Of a stretch of 64,000 nt of DNA, positions 51,961-61,243 are shown in pieces (position 1 is the first letter of the stretch; the number at the start of each line of letters is the position of its first letter). The DNA lies in NCBI RefSeq assembly GCF_902459485.1, contig NZ_LR699119.1, forward strand, positions 1,178,001 to 1,242,000, given 5' to 3'. The notes below the pieces were generated by a model. That model made no database searches and was not told the origin of the DNA. It worked only from the letters and a program-made list of their open reading frames with translations. The stretch comes from Aquicella siphonis (GTDB taxonomy: Bacteria; Pseudomonadota; Gammaproteobacteria; DSM-16500). A program made the position numbers and the translations under genes.

Positions 51961-52078
51961 TGATATAGCTTACCATATTCACATTTGTCACCCCACACCT
52001 GGTCTTTCCGCCACTGCGCCAGCGGCGATCTCATCGCATGACTTGTGACTCTGTCGGGGCGTACCTGTCAGTAATTCA

Positions 52079-52163
52079 TGCCCGAGGCCGGAATCGAACC
52101 GGCACGGGATTAGATCCCGAGGGATTTTAAGTCCCTTGCGTCTACCTGTTCCGCCACCCGGGC
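52079..52163 (-). tRNA. leuZ: tRNA-Leu (anticodon UAA)
   Basis: Read on the minus strand, the cloverleaf starts GCCCGGGTGGCGGAACAGG, with acceptor stem GCCCGGG/CTCGGGC, D-loop AACAGGTAGACGC, anticodon loop ACTTAAAAT (UAA), a long variable arm and the TpsiC arm CGGTTCGATTCCG. 85 nt, discriminator A; CCA is not encoded. It follows the Gly and Cys tRNAs as in the E. coli glyW-cysT-leuZ operon. Confidence 0.96.
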
Positions 52164-52232
52164 TATGTGAGAAAGAGCTTCGCGCTCAGCCATGCTGAAT
52201 CGCGCGCCTCCTTTCCCAGTCTTTCGAAAATG

Positions 52233-52303
52233 AGGCTGGGGTCGGAATCGAACCGGCGTCCACGGCTTTGCAGGCCGCTGCATAACCACTCTGCCACCCA
52301 GCC
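52233..52303 (-). tRNA. cysT: tRNA-Cys (anticodon GCA)
   Basis: Minus-strand cloverleaf starting GGCTGGGTGGCAGAGTGG, acceptor stem GGCTGGG/CCCAGCC, anticodon loop CCTGCAAAG (GCA), TpsiC arm CCGGTTCGATTCCGACC and discriminator U, typical for tRNA-Cys. 71 nt without an encoded CCA. Confidence 0.96.
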
Positions 52304-52347
52304 CAAAACAAAAAACCCCAGATCAATTCTGAGGCTTTCTTGTAACC

Positions 52348-52423
<76 letters not shown>

Positions 52424-52530
52424 ATAATTCCATAAATATACATGCTACTTAGCGTTCGGAGTGCATGTCTTAATTTGCGTGTAATTCTATCCCGGCACTG
52501 AAGTATGTCAAGCGATTTATGAGAAATAAT

Positions 52531-53130
52531 TCAATCTGAAACGACTAACCGCACCCAGGCGGCTTTTAAATAAATCAGCATAGACCAAATAGTTAACACT
52601 GCTGAGATATAAAGCAAAATATAACTCGTAAGCACCAGGGTCGAATTGGTAGTATTATCGCAGTACAGCAAGACAATCAGGGCCAGCATTTGTACCGCAG
52701 TTTTCACTTTTCCCAGACTTGATACGGAAACGCTCGCGCGCTTGCCGATTTCTGCCATCCATTCGCGCAAGGCAGACACAATAATTTCCCTCGCCACGAT
52801 AATAGCAGCGGGAATGGTAATAACAAAGGTAGGTATGGAAACAACGGATGAAGGCACGCTGACGAATTGAAAAGTAGGCTCCGCGACTATCAGGACAAGC
52901 GCAATAGACACCATGAGTTTATCAGCAACCGGATCGAGAAATGCGCCTAATTTGGTGGATTGTTTGAGATATCTGGCAAGATAACCGTCCAGCCAGTCCG
53001 TGATTGCAGCTATGGCAAAAACGATGGCCGCAGCCAAATGGCCCCAGGAAAATGGCAGGTAGTAAAAGATGGCAAGCAGCGGAATCACCGATATCCGTAT
53101 TATGGTGAGTACATTGGGCCAATTAAACAT
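52531..53130 (-). CDS. pgsA: CDP-diacylglycerol-glycerol-3-phosphate 3-phosphatidyltransferase
   Basis: 199 residues with four or five membrane helices. It makes phosphatidylglycerol phosphate from CDP-diacylglycerol in the inner membrane. It starts MFNWPNVLTIIRISVIPLL, and the CDP-alcohol phosphotransferase signature DWLDGYLARYLKQSTKLGAFLDPVADK (quoted in parts: DWLDGYLAR, GAFLDPVADK) is complete. The ATG at 53130 is four bases after the uvrC stop; a longer frame starts inside uvrC. The uvrC-pgsA-tRNA order is the same as in E. coli. Confidence 0.94.
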   Translation of the reverse strand: MFNWPNVLTIIRISVIPLLAIFYYLPFSWGHLAAAIVFAIAAITDWLDGYLARYLKQSTKLGAFLDPVADKLMVSIALVLIVAEPTFQFVSVPSSVVSIPTFVITIPAAIIVAREIIVSALREWMAEIGKRASVSVSSLGKVKTAVQMLALIVLLYCDNTTNSTLVLTSYILLYISAVLTIWSMLIYLKAAWVRLVVSD

Positions 53131-53134
53131 TTGA

Positions 53135-54961
53135 TCATACGGTCGTGTCATGGAATGCTGCAAATATTCTCTCTGCCAGAGAACGGCTAATACCCGATAC
53201 TTTTGTCAACTCATCAAGACTAGCATGAGCTATGCCTTGAATACCACCAAAATAACGTAACAAATCACGGCGGCGTTTTGCGCCTATGCCGGGCAAACGC
53301 TCAAGAGGAGACTGACGCCTGGTTTTATCCCGACGCTGCCTATGCCCTGTGATCGCAAAGCGGTGTGCTTCATCACGGATTTGCTGAATGAAATGCAAGG
53401 CGGGCGCATCCGCAGGCCAGCGCACAGGAGGCAAACCGTCAATATGCAAAGTCTCAAAACCCGGCTTACGGTCAGGCCCTTTCGAAACCCCGACCAATAA
53501 TAAAGAATGAATTTGCAGATCAGCCAGTATGTCTTTCGCTGCAGCAAGCTGGGCCTGGCCTCCATCGATCAAGACCAGATCGGGGAGCAGAGCGTGTTCT
53601 TTTTGCAGCCTCTTGAAGCGTCGTGTTAATGCCTGACGCATCGCTGCAATATCATCTCCAGGCTGGATATCATGAATATTGAAACGCCGATAATCACATT
53701 TGACAGGACCGTTTTGATCGAACACCACACACGCAGCCACTGTTGCTTCTCCCATAGTGTGACTGATATCAAAGCATTCTATTCGTCTTGGCGGATTTTT
53801 CAGGTTTAAAGCTGCTTGTAACGCAAGCACGCGTTCCTGCAAGTTGGTTTTATTGTATATATGCGCGGATAGCGACTGCCGGGCACTGAGGGTAGCCATG
53901 GCCAGCCATTTTTTCTTTTCACCTCGCGATGGCTTGAGAACCTCGACCTTATGCCCCGCCTGTTCTGCCAGCACATTCTCGAGCAGTTTTTGTTCCAGAA
54001 TTTGCGCATCTACCACAATCAGCCTGGGTATACTTTCAACATGAGAAGCATCAGCAAGATAATGCTGGGTCAAAAATGCCTCAATGATTTCATCCGTATG
54101 TGAATATGCAGGAACAGCGGGAAAATAAGACCGACTATCCAATACCTGTCCGCCGCGTATGGACAAGAGCTGAAGACAGACAATTCCCGCCTGCATGGCG
54201 AAACCGATGACATCCGCGTTGCCGTGTGTGACATTCACGTACTGGCGGTCCTGGATTTGTCTCAAACGTGTGATCTGGTCACGGTAAAATCCGGCAAGTT
54301 CATAATCCAGCGCATGTGCCGCCGTTTCCATGCGGCATTGAAGTTCCTCAATCACCTGATGGCTCTTGCCTTCCAGAAATAAAATCGCAAGCTGGACATA
54401 GTGAGCATAATCAGCCTCAGAGATTAATTTTACACAAGGCCCCGAACAGCGCCCGATTTGATACAACAGGCAGGGCCGCGTTCGCGCATTAAAATAACTG
54501 TCGCGACAGGTACGGATGCGAAATATTTTCTGTATCAGACTGATGGTTTCCCTTACGGCAAGGGAACTCGGATACGGCCCGAAATACAACGCATTCTTTT
54601 TTCGTGCGCCCCGGTATACATCTATTCGCGGATAACCATGATGTGAAATCAATATATACGGGTAACTCTTATCATCACGTAATAAAACATTATAACGAGG
54701 CCGGTGTTTTTTGATTAAATTACATTCCAGCAATACCGCTTCGTTTTCAGTGTGTGTAATCGTGATATTGATGTCGTGTATGTGCTCTACCAGCGAAAGC
54801 GTTTTCGGATCTTTTGATTTGCCGCCAAAATAGCTGGAGACCCGCCTTTTTAAATCTTTGGCCTTGCCTACATACAAAACCTCACCTTTATCGCCCAGCA
54901 TTTGATAAACACCCGGGTGATGAGAAAGGTTGGCGAGAAACGTCTTGATATTTTTAATCAT
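53135..54961 (-). CDS. uvrC: Excinuclease ABC subunit C
   Basis: 608 residues; makes the two incisions in nucleotide excision repair after UvrAB damage recognition. Domains in order: GIY-YIG nuclease (PGVYQMLGDKGEVLYVGKAKDLK), the cysteine region (NARTRPCLLYQIGRCSGPCV), UVR motif near 200, RNase-H-like second nuclease (CFDISHTMGE; VLIDGGQAQLAAAK) and a C-terminal helix-hairpin-helix pair (LPGIGAKRRRDLLRYFGG). The ATG at 54961 (MIKNIKTF) is preferred to a TTG just upstream. It is followed directly by pgsA. Confidence 0.96.
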   Translation of the reverse strand: MIKNIKTFLANLSHHPGVYQMLGDKGEVLYVGKAKDLKRRVSSYFGGKSKDPKTLSLVEHIHDINITITHTENEAVLLECNLIKKHRPRYNVLLRDDKSYPYILISHHGYPRIDVYRGARKKNALYFGPYPSSLAVRETISLIQKIFRIRTCRDSYFNARTRPCLLYQIGRCSGPCVKLISEADYAHYVQLAILFLEGKSHQVIEELQCRMETAAHALDYELAGFYRDQITRLRQIQDRQYVNVTHGNADVIGFAMQAGIVCLQLLSIRGGQVLDSRSYFPAVPAYSHTDEIIEAFLTQHYLADASHVESIPRLIVVDAQILEQKLLENVLAEQAGHKVEVLKPSRGEKKKWLAMATLSARQSLSAHIYNKTNLQERVLALQAALNLKNPPRRIECFDISHTMGEATVAACVVFDQNGPVKCDYRRFNIHDIQPGDDIAAMRQALTRRFKRLQKEHALLPDLVLIDGGQAQLAAAKDILADLQIHSLLLVGVSKGPDRKPGFETLHIDGLPPVRWPADAPALHFIQQIRDEAHRFAITGHRQRRDKTRRQSPLERLPGIGAKRRRDLLRYFGGIQGIAHASLDELTKVSGISRSLAERIFAAFHDTTV

Positions 54962-55029
54962 GAGCAAGCATCAAAGACAGGATATTAATAGCTATATTAT
55001 ACGCCATTCTACGACAAGGCGAAAAAATC

Positions 55030-55683
55030 TCATTCCTGTTCGGACTTTGCGCCCTCAAGCATGCCAAGCCGCATCGCCATCAGAGTCAATTCAACATCAC
55101 TATTAATGTTCAGCTTGTCGAATATCCGATAGCGGTAGCTGTTAACTGTTTTGGGGCTCAAGCAAAGTTTTTTGGATATATCCTGAACCTTTTGTCCTTG
55201 AGTAATCATGAGCATGATTTGCAATTCACGCTCAGACAACATATCCAGGGGGGATTCCTCACCTTTGGTAAAGCGCTTAATGGCGATCTGCTGCGCAATT
55301 CCCGGACTGATATAACGCTGTCCGGAATGTATTGTTCTGATAGCTCTGATCATTTCATCAGGATCACAGCCTTTTGTAATATAACCGGATGCCCCCGCCT
55401 GGAGCAGTCGGGAGGGATAAGGCTCATCTTCATAAATAGTCAGGGCAAGGATTTTAATATCGGGATTGTGGCGAATCATTTTGCGGGTCGCTTCCAGACC
55501 GCCTATGCCTGGCATATGCACATCCATAACGACGACATCGGGAACCAATTCTTTGGCCAAGAGTACCGCTTCTTCGCCTGTACTTGCTTCGCCAACAACT
55601 TTGATGGCTTGCACATCCTGCAGCAGGCGTTTTATACCCATGCGTACAAGTTCATGGTCATCTACTAACAGAACTTTTATCAA
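55030..55683 (-). CDS. uvrY: LuxR-type response regulator UvrY/GacA/LetA
   Basis: 217 residues: receiver domain (Asp8-Asp9, phospho-acceptor Asp54 in VVMDVHMPG, Lys in GYITKG) and a C-terminal LuxR-type HTH (LSERELQIMLMITQGQKVQDI, LSPKTVNSYRYRIFDKL). Position directly upstream of uvrC identifies it as the UvrY/GacA/LetA orthologue. In Legionella, LetA with its sensor LetS controls small RNAs that titrate CsrA and so switches replicative to transmissive phase; the same role is plausible here. The sensor kinase is not in the window. Confidence 0.93.
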   Translation of the reverse strand: MIKVLLVDDHELVRMGIKRLLQDVQAIKVVGEASTGEEAVLLAKELVPDVVVMDVHMPGIGGLEATRKMIRHNPDIKILALTIYEDEPYPSRLLQAGASGYITKGCDPDEMIRAIRTIHSGQRYISPGIAQQIAIKRFTKGEESPLDMLSERELQIMLMITQGQKVQDISKKLCLSPKTVNSYRYRIFDKLNINSDVELTLMAMRLGMLEGAKSEQE

Positions 55684-55713
55684 GGCTGTCCCCTAATATC
55701 CAATGCGATTTGT

Positions 55714-55799
55714 CGGAGAGAGAGGGATTCGAACCCCCGGTGCCCAGAGGACACAACGGTTTTCAAGACCGCCGCTTTCGACCGCTCAGCCATCTCTCC
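55714..55799 (-). tRNA. tRNA-Ser (anticodon UGA)
   Basis: Minus-strand cloverleaf starting GGAGAGATGGCTGAGCGG, acceptor stem GGAGAGA/TCTCTCC, anticodon loop TCTTGAAAA (UGA), a long variable arm of class II type and the TpsiC arm GGGGGTTCGAATCCCTC. 86 nt, discriminator G, no encoded CCA. It lies between dnaQ and uvrY; the equivalent spot after dnaQ carries tRNA-Asp (aspV) in E. coli. Confidence 0.95.
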
Positions 55800-56026
55800 A
55801 GAATTTTATAATGACATATTGATCAATTCGCAAGCAGTGAATATTAACGTTATTTTTATTAGACGTCTATATCGTAATGATAAAAAATTAGAAATTAATT
55901 TAACATTCCCCATCGGCGCCCCGCAAGAGCACCGGGGATAAATTTATCAGAGATATTAACAGGTTATCGACTTGGCGGTAAAAGCAATTTATTCGCCTTT
56001 GGGCGGAAAAAGATGCGGCGGGGTCC

Positions 56027-56731
56027 TCAATCATTCCAGATGCACTTACCCTGCTTTTGCAGCAATTGAAGATACAACTCATGATCTTTCAATTCCGTTT
56101 CAGCTGCCCGCATGATGATCAGCTTATGGTTTTGGATGCGCCGGGTATGCGCCGTTCCTGAAGATTGGGTTTGCGCATCCCGCGTCTCAGCCGCGGCGTC
56201 AAAAAAACTGCCTTGGCCGCCAGTCATGGCCAGATAGACCTGGGCCAGCAAATGCGCATCCAACAAAGCGCCATGCAAATCGCGTTTTGAATTATCTACC
56301 CCATAACGCTTGCATAAGGCATCAAGACTGTTGCGCTGGCCAGGGTGCATTTGTCTCGCCAATTGCAAGGTATCAATCACATTGCAATAATCGGCTACGG
56401 CTTTCCATCGTTCACGAGTCAGGAGTAATTCATTATTCAGGAATGAAAGATCGAACGGCGCATTGTGTATGATCAATTCCGCACCGGAAATAAAATCCAT
56501 CAATTCTTTAACTATCTCTTTAAACAGAGGTTTGTTATGCAGAAATTCATTGGATAAGCCATGAACCGCCAGCGCACCGGCTTCTACCTCACGCTCCGGA
56601 TTAATAAAATGATGAAAATGATTTCCGGTCAATTTACGGTCCACCATCTCCAGGCAGCCTATTTCAATAATACGGTGGCCGTCTTCAATGCGTAACCCTG
56701 TTGTTTCCGTATCCAGAATAATCTGCCGCAT
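56027..56731 (-). CDS. dnaQ: DNA polymerase III subunit epsilon
   Basis: 234 residues; 3'-5' proofreading exonuclease of the replicative polymerase. Exo I is ILDTETTGL (Asp7, Glu9), Exo II is IIHNAPFDLSFLNNEL, and Exo III includes HGALLDAHLLAQVYLAM. The C-terminal part (about 180-234), which binds the alpha subunit, is present, with a Gln/Thr-rich linker (AQTQSSGTAHTRR). It lies three bases downstream of rnhA, and dnaQ-rnhA pairing is normal, but here both are read in the same direction, whereas in E. coli they are divergent. Confidence 0.95.
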   Translation of the reverse strand: MRQIILDTETTGLRIEDGHRIIEIGCLEMVDRKLTGNHFHHFINPEREVEAGALAVHGLSNEFLHNKPLFKEIVKELMDFISGAELIIHNAPFDLSFLNNELLLTRERWKAVADYCNVIDTLQLARQMHPGQRNSLDALCKRYGVDNSKRDLHGALLDAHLLAQVYLAMTGGQGSFFDAAAETRDAQTQSSGTAHTRRIQNHKLIIMRAAETELKDHELYLQLLQKQGKCIWND

Positions 56732-56734
56732 GCC

Positions 56735-57184
56735 TCACGATTTCTCCGCGTTTAAAAGTTCATCAATGGCCTGGTTTGCAACACGGTCTACGCGCTCATT
56801 TTCAGGATGGCCGCTATGACCTTTTACCCAATGCCAGTTAATTTCATGGCGCGAAACCTCTTGATCGAGAAGCTGCCATAAATCAGCATTTTTCACCGGC
56901 TGCTTGTCTGCCTTCTTCCAACCGCGCTTTTTCCATCCTTTTACCCATTCTGTAATGCCTTTCTGTAGATATTGCGAATCCGTATGCAATTCAATTTTGC
57001 AATTTTCTCGCAGTGCAGCCAGCGCCTTGATTGCCGCTGTCAGCTCCATGCGATTATTGGTAGTCAGTGTCTCGGCTCCGGATAAAACTCTCTCATGCCC
57101 CCCATATCGCAGCAAGGCACCCCACCCGCCCGGCCCTGGATTACCCCGGCATGCTCCATCTGTATATATTTGTACATGTTTCAT
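56735..57184 (-). CDS. rnhA: Ribonuclease HI
   Basis: 149 residues; degrades the RNA strand of RNA-DNA hybrids. Catalytic residues: Asp9 in [19 protein letters not shown], Glu47 in [10 protein letters not shown], Asp69 in [11 protein letters not shown], the basic protrusion ([17 protein letters not shown]) and Asp133 in [11 protein letters not shown]. It overlaps the methyltransferase gene by four bases (ATGA) and is followed three bases later by dnaQ, so the three form one operon. Confidence 0.96.
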   Translation of the reverse strand: MKHVQIYTDGACRGNPGPGGWGALLRYGGHERVLSGAETLTTNNRMELTAAIKALAALRENCKIELHTDSQYLQKGITEWVKGWKKRGWKKADKQPVKNADLWQLLDQEVSRHEINWHWVKGHSGHPENERVDRVANQAIDELLNAEKS

Positions 57185-57939
57185 TTGGATTGTCTGGCAA
57201 TATTACCGGAAATAGTCGATGAAATACGGATTCCGCTCAATTGTTGTTTCCACTTTAACCTTATGGGTGTCAGAGGAATGACTTTGGCGCGTGCTACCAA
57301 TATATAGACACCGCCCATCCGGGGGAAGCATTTCTTGCCGATCTTTTCAAGAAACTGCAGTTTATGGTAGAGCTTGGGACGATTGACCGGCGGTGTGTAC
57401 AAAACGGACTCACTTCTTTCCATAGCGAAATCCGCAAGCCTGAGCCAGTTTCTGATTTTATGAAAATGTATAAAATTGCTTCCCCAGGGTATGTTTTTCT
57501 TGTGTTTGGTCATGAGCTTTCGCAATCCCCAGGTGCTGTACGGATTAAATCCGCTGACAACAATTAATCCTTCAGGTTTGATGATGCGGCAGGCTTCGGA
57601 TAATAACTGCCGGGGATTATCAACAAATTCCAGCGTATGAGGTAACAAAACCAAATCGATGCTGCCGGTCAGGATAGGCAGTTCATGCAAATCCCCTTCA
57701 ATCAAACCGGGTTCATGCGCATGGGTGATTATGGGTGTAATTAGCGAATGACAGGGAATAGCCGTTGATTTCAACAATTCATATTGATGGGGCACGCCTA
57801 TCAGAACGGCATGTTTGCCGAAATGCCGACCAAGCAGGCTTGCCATCTGCGCTGCTTCAGCATCCAAAAGCCGCTTGCCCAAAAATTGTTGGGCCAGCCA
57901 GTGATTCCAGTGTTGAAGCGTACGATAGCCGTGTGCCAA
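57181..57939 (-). CDS. Class I SAM-dependent methyltransferase (YafS-like)
   Basis: 252 residues. SAM-binding features: [14 protein letters not shown], and later [23 protein letters not shown] (parts) and [21 protein letters not shown], the motif-post-I/II/III layout of small-molecule methyltransferases. Position beside rnhA and near mltD matches E. coli yafS, an uncharacterised methyltransferase. The start is a TTG at 57939; no ATG of the right frame lies further upstream. The substrate is unknown. Confidence 0.85.
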   Translation of the reverse strand: MAHGYRTLQHWNHWLAQQFLGKRLLDAEAAQMASLLGRHFGKHAVLIGVPHQYELLKSTAIPCHSLITPIITHAHEPGLIEGDLHELPILTGSIDLVLLPHTLEFVDNPRQLLSEACRIIKPEGLIVVSGFNPYSTWGLRKLMTKHKKNIPWGSNFIHFHKIRNWLRLADFAMERSESVLYTPPVNRPKLYHKLQFLEKIGKKCFPRMGGVYILVARAKVIPLTPIRLKWKQQLSGIRISSTISGNIARQSK

Positions 57940-58234
57940 AGCTTTTCCATCTCCCGACTAATTTTGTTACTATAGCATACCAAATCTTGACGTACAGTGA
58001 TTAATCAGTACTATCTAAGGTCATGTTAATGGAATTAACAATTCTAAATCATAGTGACTTCAATATACCGGCATCATGCCTATTGTGTCGCCGTGTGACG
58101 TCAATACGTTGTAAATTCCGCATTTGTCTTGTTTTTTCGTCGTACCCTTTTAATTTTTTTGACTCAGGAAAATTAAAAATGCTTAAATTTTAACTAATAA
58201 TAACATTGCACGAAGTAATGCCGAGGACAGATGC

Positions 58235-60019
58235 GTGTTGAAAAGATTTAAAGCCTTGCTGGCTAAAATTGCTGACAAGAATGGATTGCGCAGTAGGATA
58301 TATGCTTTGATTAGACAAAAAATGCGATTAATGCGCAATGCGGCGATCAAATGCCTGCTTTTATCGGCTGGCAGCATTCTGATTGGCGGAATCTCTTTTG
58401 CTTTACCCAATCCTGAAGGCATTCAGGTGTATCAAAAATACCTGCCCCCTGAACACAAACAGAAACTGGCTGATGATATCACCCGTTATCGAAATGCAGA
58501 CAATCTCTGGGATGTGTTACGAGACGAATTCTCATTGGCACATTATGAAGAAAGTTACGCGGTACAAGTCAAAATTGAATGGTACATGAATAATCAGGAT
58601 TATCTTCTGCGTTCCGCCTCGCGCGCGGCACCTTATCTGTATTATATTTCACAACAGGTCAAAAAACGTCACTTGCCTGCGGAACTCGTTTTACTGCCCA
58701 TTGTCGAAAGCGGTTACAATCCCTTTTCTGTTTCCAATATGGGTGCATCGGGGATTTGGCAATTAATGCCGGATACAGCATCCGGATTAGGCGTCAAACG
58801 CGACTGGTGGTACGACGGACGCCGGGATGTCATCGCGTCAACACGCGCCGCACTCAATTATCTTGCATACCTGCAAAGTTTTTTTGAAGGGAACTGGCTG
58901 CTGGCTATCGCAGCGTACAATACCGGTGAAGGTAATGTGCTGGCCGCGATCAAAAGAAATATTCGCGATGGCCGGGACACGGATTTTTGGTCGTTGCCGT
59001 TGGCACAGGAAACCAGGGATTATGTACCCAGCCTGCTGGCGCTGGCAGCGATTATCAGTCGTCCGGACAAATACCCTGTGTATCTGCCCCCGGTTAGAAA
59101 TGCCCCTTACCTTGCACAAGTTGATATCGGAACCCAGATCAATCTCAAGCTGGCCGCCGCTCTCGCCGGCATCAGTCATCAAAAGCTGATGCAGTTGAAT
59201 CCGGGGTTCAAAAGCGCCTCCACTTCGACCAGCGGCCCATATAAGCTGGTTTTACCCATTGAAAACATAGAACAGTTTACCGAAAATCTGGCAAGATCGC
59301 CGCTTAACCGTAAAGTGAACTGGATACATTACAAAGTCAAATCCGGTGACACACTAATGTCCATATCCAGAAAGTTCAAGACGACCACGAGTGATATTCG
59401 AAAAATGAACCATCTCAGCAAGAGCACCATCCGCCCGGGAACAAATCTGCTGATTCCACATTCCGGCGCAGACAGCGATGATGATGCTGAAGATGACGCC
59501 TATCCAGTCCAAGAACTGCTTGCTGAAAAAGAAGATCATCGCAAGCCGGCCATCCGCAAAACAACCGATGACATATCCTCCAAAATAAAAAAATCACAGG
59601 ATATCGTCCCGGTGATCGTTTCTGAAAAAAACGGAAATTCATACAAGCTTCAGCCAGGCGATACCATTTACATGGTGCGATCAAAAGATACGCTGGACAA
59701 AATTGCCAAACGTTTTCATATCAGCAGCCAGTCACTTCGCCAAGCGAACCGGTTGACATCGAATCAAATCAAACCTGGCAAGCAAATCATCATACCCACG
59801 CATCCGGTCGTAACAGCGAGCAAAAAATCCCCCGTTCCGTCTGCTAAAAAGATACAGCCTGGCGATACCATTTACATGGTCAGACGCGGTGATACCATAG
59901 AAAAGATTGCGCGCAAATTCCGCACCACAGCTTCGGCTATACGCATCAACAATCTGGTAGATAACAGTTCCCTGAGCGAGGGTGACAGGCTTGTCATCCC
60001 CACTCATATTCGTGGTTAG
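58235..60019 (+). CDS. mltD: Membrane-bound lytic murein transglycosylase D with three LysM domains
   Basis: 594 residues from a GTG at 58235 with a GAGGA site seven bases upstream. A membrane/signal segment (about 38-56), then the transglycosylase domain with the catalytic Glu158 in LPIVESGYNPFSVS, and GASGIWQLMPDTASGLG, AALNYLAYLQ, AYNTGEGNV. Three LysM domains follow (about 365-410, 465-520, 540-590), two with QPGDTIYMVR before them. It cleaves peptidoglycan to 1,6-anhydro products in the periplasm; LysMs anchor it to glycan. Divergent from the yafS-rnhA-dnaQ operon, as near gloB-mltD in E. coli, but gloB is absent here. Confidence 0.94.
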   Translation: MLKRFKALLAKIADKNGLRSRIYALIRQKMRLMRNAAIKCLLLSAGSILIGGISFALPNPEGIQVYQKYLPPEHKQKLADDITRYRNADNLWDVLRDEFSLAHYEESYAVQVKIEWYMNNQDYLLRSASRAAPYLYYISQQVKKRHLPAELVLLPIVESGYNPFSVSNMGASGIWQLMPDTASGLGVKRDWWYDGRRDVIASTRAALNYLAYLQSFFEGNWLLAIAAYNTGEGNVLAAIKRNIRDGRDTDFWSLPLAQETRDYVPSLLALAAIISRPDKYPVYLPPVRNAPYLAQVDIGTQINLKLAAALAGISHQKLMQLNPGFKSASTSTSGPYKLVLPIENIEQFTENLARSPLNRKVNWIHYKVKSGDTLMSISRKFKTTTSDIRKMNHLSKSTIRPGTNLLIPHSGADSDDDAEDDAYPVQELLAEKEDHRKPAIRKTTDDISSKIKKSQDIVPVIVSEKNGNSYKLQPGDTIYMVRSKDTLDKIAKRFHISSQSLRQANRLTSNQIKPGKQIIIPTHPVVTASKKSPVPSAKKIQPGDTIYMVRRGDTIEKIARKFRTTASAIRINNLVDNSSLSEGDRLVIPTHIRG

Positions 60020-60055
60020 TGTTCTTTTTATTAATATGATCAAGGAGAAAAAAGC

Positions 60056-60466
60056 ATGACAATTAAAAAAATAATAAGTATTGGCGTCCTGGCAGCAGGT
60101 TTGTGCAGTGTTCCTCTGGCAGCCCAGGCAGGCCTCACTATTGTGAATAACACAGACAAGGATTCCACTTCCATCATTAATGATGGAATGTGTTCAAGTT
60201 CTCTCTCAGGCGGAATTACCAAAGCACATTCAACAAACAAGGTTTCTGATATTATTATCGGCTTTGCGTGCTATGGTCATGCTTCTGACTGCAAAGCAGA
60301 TGTCTATATGACCGATAATTGCAGCGGAGACAAAGTCGCCACTGTCATGTTTGATACAAAAAAAGGCATTTATGACATCAAGAATGTGGATACAACAAAA
60401 TTTAAAATCTCCGGTTCAGGATTCACTGTTAATTTGGACAGCGGATCAGCGCTTGCGGTGAAATAA
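60056..60466 (+). CDS. Small exported protein of unknown function
   Basis: 136 residues. A strong AAGGAG ribosome-binding site and a clear signal peptide (IISIGVLAAGLCSVPLAAQA, cleavage AQA) show export. The mature part (LTIVNNTDKDSTSIINDGMC onward) opens like a beta-sandwich protein and has four cysteines (GMCSS, FACYGHASDC, DNCSG), suggesting two disulfides. A similar 'xLTIVNNTD..STSxI' opening occurs in small secreted Legionella proteins I recall only vaguely; no function is known. It is 36 bases downstream of mltD and ends in its own terminator. Confidence 0.75.
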   Translation: MTIKKIISIGVLAAGLCSVPLAAQAGLTIVNNTDKDSTSIINDGMCSSSLSGGITKAHSTNKVSDIIIGFACYGHASDCKADVYMTDNCSGDKVATVMFDTKKGIYDIKNVDTTKFKISGSGFTVNLDSGSALAVK

Positions 60467-60480
60467 GTCCTTTCTTCCTG

Positions 60481-60528
60481 TTCCCGGAATAGTTTATGAC
60501 TTTCCGGGAGCAGTTTTTAAATGACGCA
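60481..60528 (+). terminator. Rho-independent terminator after the 136-residue exported protein
   Basis: TCCCGGAA (60482-60489) and TTCCGGGA (60512-60519) form an 8-bp GC-rich stem over a 22-base loop, followed by GCAGTTTTT. It lies 15 bases after the stop codon at 60466. The loop is longer than usual and contains the ATG of a 63-residue ORF. Confidence 0.6.
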
Positions 60529-60687
60529 CTCCCCTCTTCCTTTCTATTGCCATTCTATATTTATACAGTAATAATCGCTCTTTATCTTCTGTGCGCAATC
60601 ATTGCATCATGGAGACACAAACCGGATGGATATCCTGGTGGATTATCCGGCTATGGGATTAACAAAGTTTTCAAGGAGAAAAGATGA
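60496..60687 (+). CDS. Possible small membrane protein (63 aa)
   Basis: A 63-residue ORF with one strongly hydrophobic segment (LPFYIYTVIIALYLLCAIIA) followed by a basic tail, a plausible small inner-membrane protein. Its stop overlaps the ATG of the next gene (ATGA at 60684-60687), which is typical for real genes. Against it, the start codon lies within the loop of a likely terminator and the ribosome-binding site is poor (CGGAATAG). Confidence 0.3.
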   Translation: MTFREQFLNDALPSSFLLPFYIYTVIIALYLLCAIIASWRHKPDGYPGGLSGYGINKVFKEKR

Positions 60688-61124
60688 AAAAAAAACTGAT
60701 AACCTGTTTTACCGCGGCAATAGTTTCGTTTGCTGCCGCTTCTTATGCTGACATCACCATGCATTCATACGCCGCAAATGCTTGCCAGAAACTTTCAGGA
60801 CAATGGGCGGGAACAGGTACTGCCAAAAACTGGATGATTGGCCAATGTGAATATAGCGGCTCCGGGACGGCGAGCAGTGTGGATGCCGCAGGCAATTTCA
60901 CTTTGAAATTCAATGCAGACAAGGACTCGGGAAGTATGCTTTGCCCCAAACACACCTCACAGCAAATGTCGGGAAAATGCATTAATGGAGACATTACCAT
61001 CAATACGGAATATGGCAGCCTAAAAGGCAGCCTTTCAGAAAAAACCGGTGAAGCCAAAGGAACTTTACACATTTCACCCGGCGTACAAGCAGATCTGACC
61101 ATCAGAATACAAAGAACCGGCTAA
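60684..61124 (+). CDS. Small exported protein of unknown function
   Basis: 146 residues with an AAGGAG site and signal peptide (LITCFTAAIVSFAAASYA). The mature part begins with AACQKLSGQWAGTGTAKNW, then GQCEYSGSGTASSVDAAGNF and MLCPKHTSQQMSGKCI: four cysteines and alternating strands, suggesting a small disulfide-bonded beta protein in the periplasm or outside. The opening 'LSGQWAGTGT' resembles lipocalin-like or avidin-type folds, but I cannot assign one. It ends in a strong bidirectional terminator. Confidence 0.75.
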   Translation: MKKKLITCFTAAIVSFAAASYADITMHSYAANACQKLSGQWAGTGTAKNWMIGQCEYSGSGTASSVDAAGNFTLKFNADKDSGSMLCPKHTSQQMSGKCINGDITINTEYGSLKGSLSEKTGEAKGTLHISPGVQADLTIRIQRTG

Positions 61125-61136
61125 CACATAGCGTGC

Positions 61137-61176
61137 AATAAAAATGGCGGCAAATATGCCGCCATTTTTATTATTT
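61137..61176. terminator. Bidirectional Rho-independent terminator
   Basis: AATAAAAATGGCGGCA (61137-61152) and TGCCGCCATTTTTATT (61157-61172) pair over 16 bases with a four-base loop. T-runs on both strands make it work for the plus-strand gene ending at 61124 and for the minus-strand porin gene ending at 61244. Confidence 0.9.
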
Positions 61177-61243
61177 TAACCCTGTAGTAAAGATCAGCCA
61201 TTCCCAGGGTCAGGTCAAACACCCTGGGAACTTTTTTAGCCGC

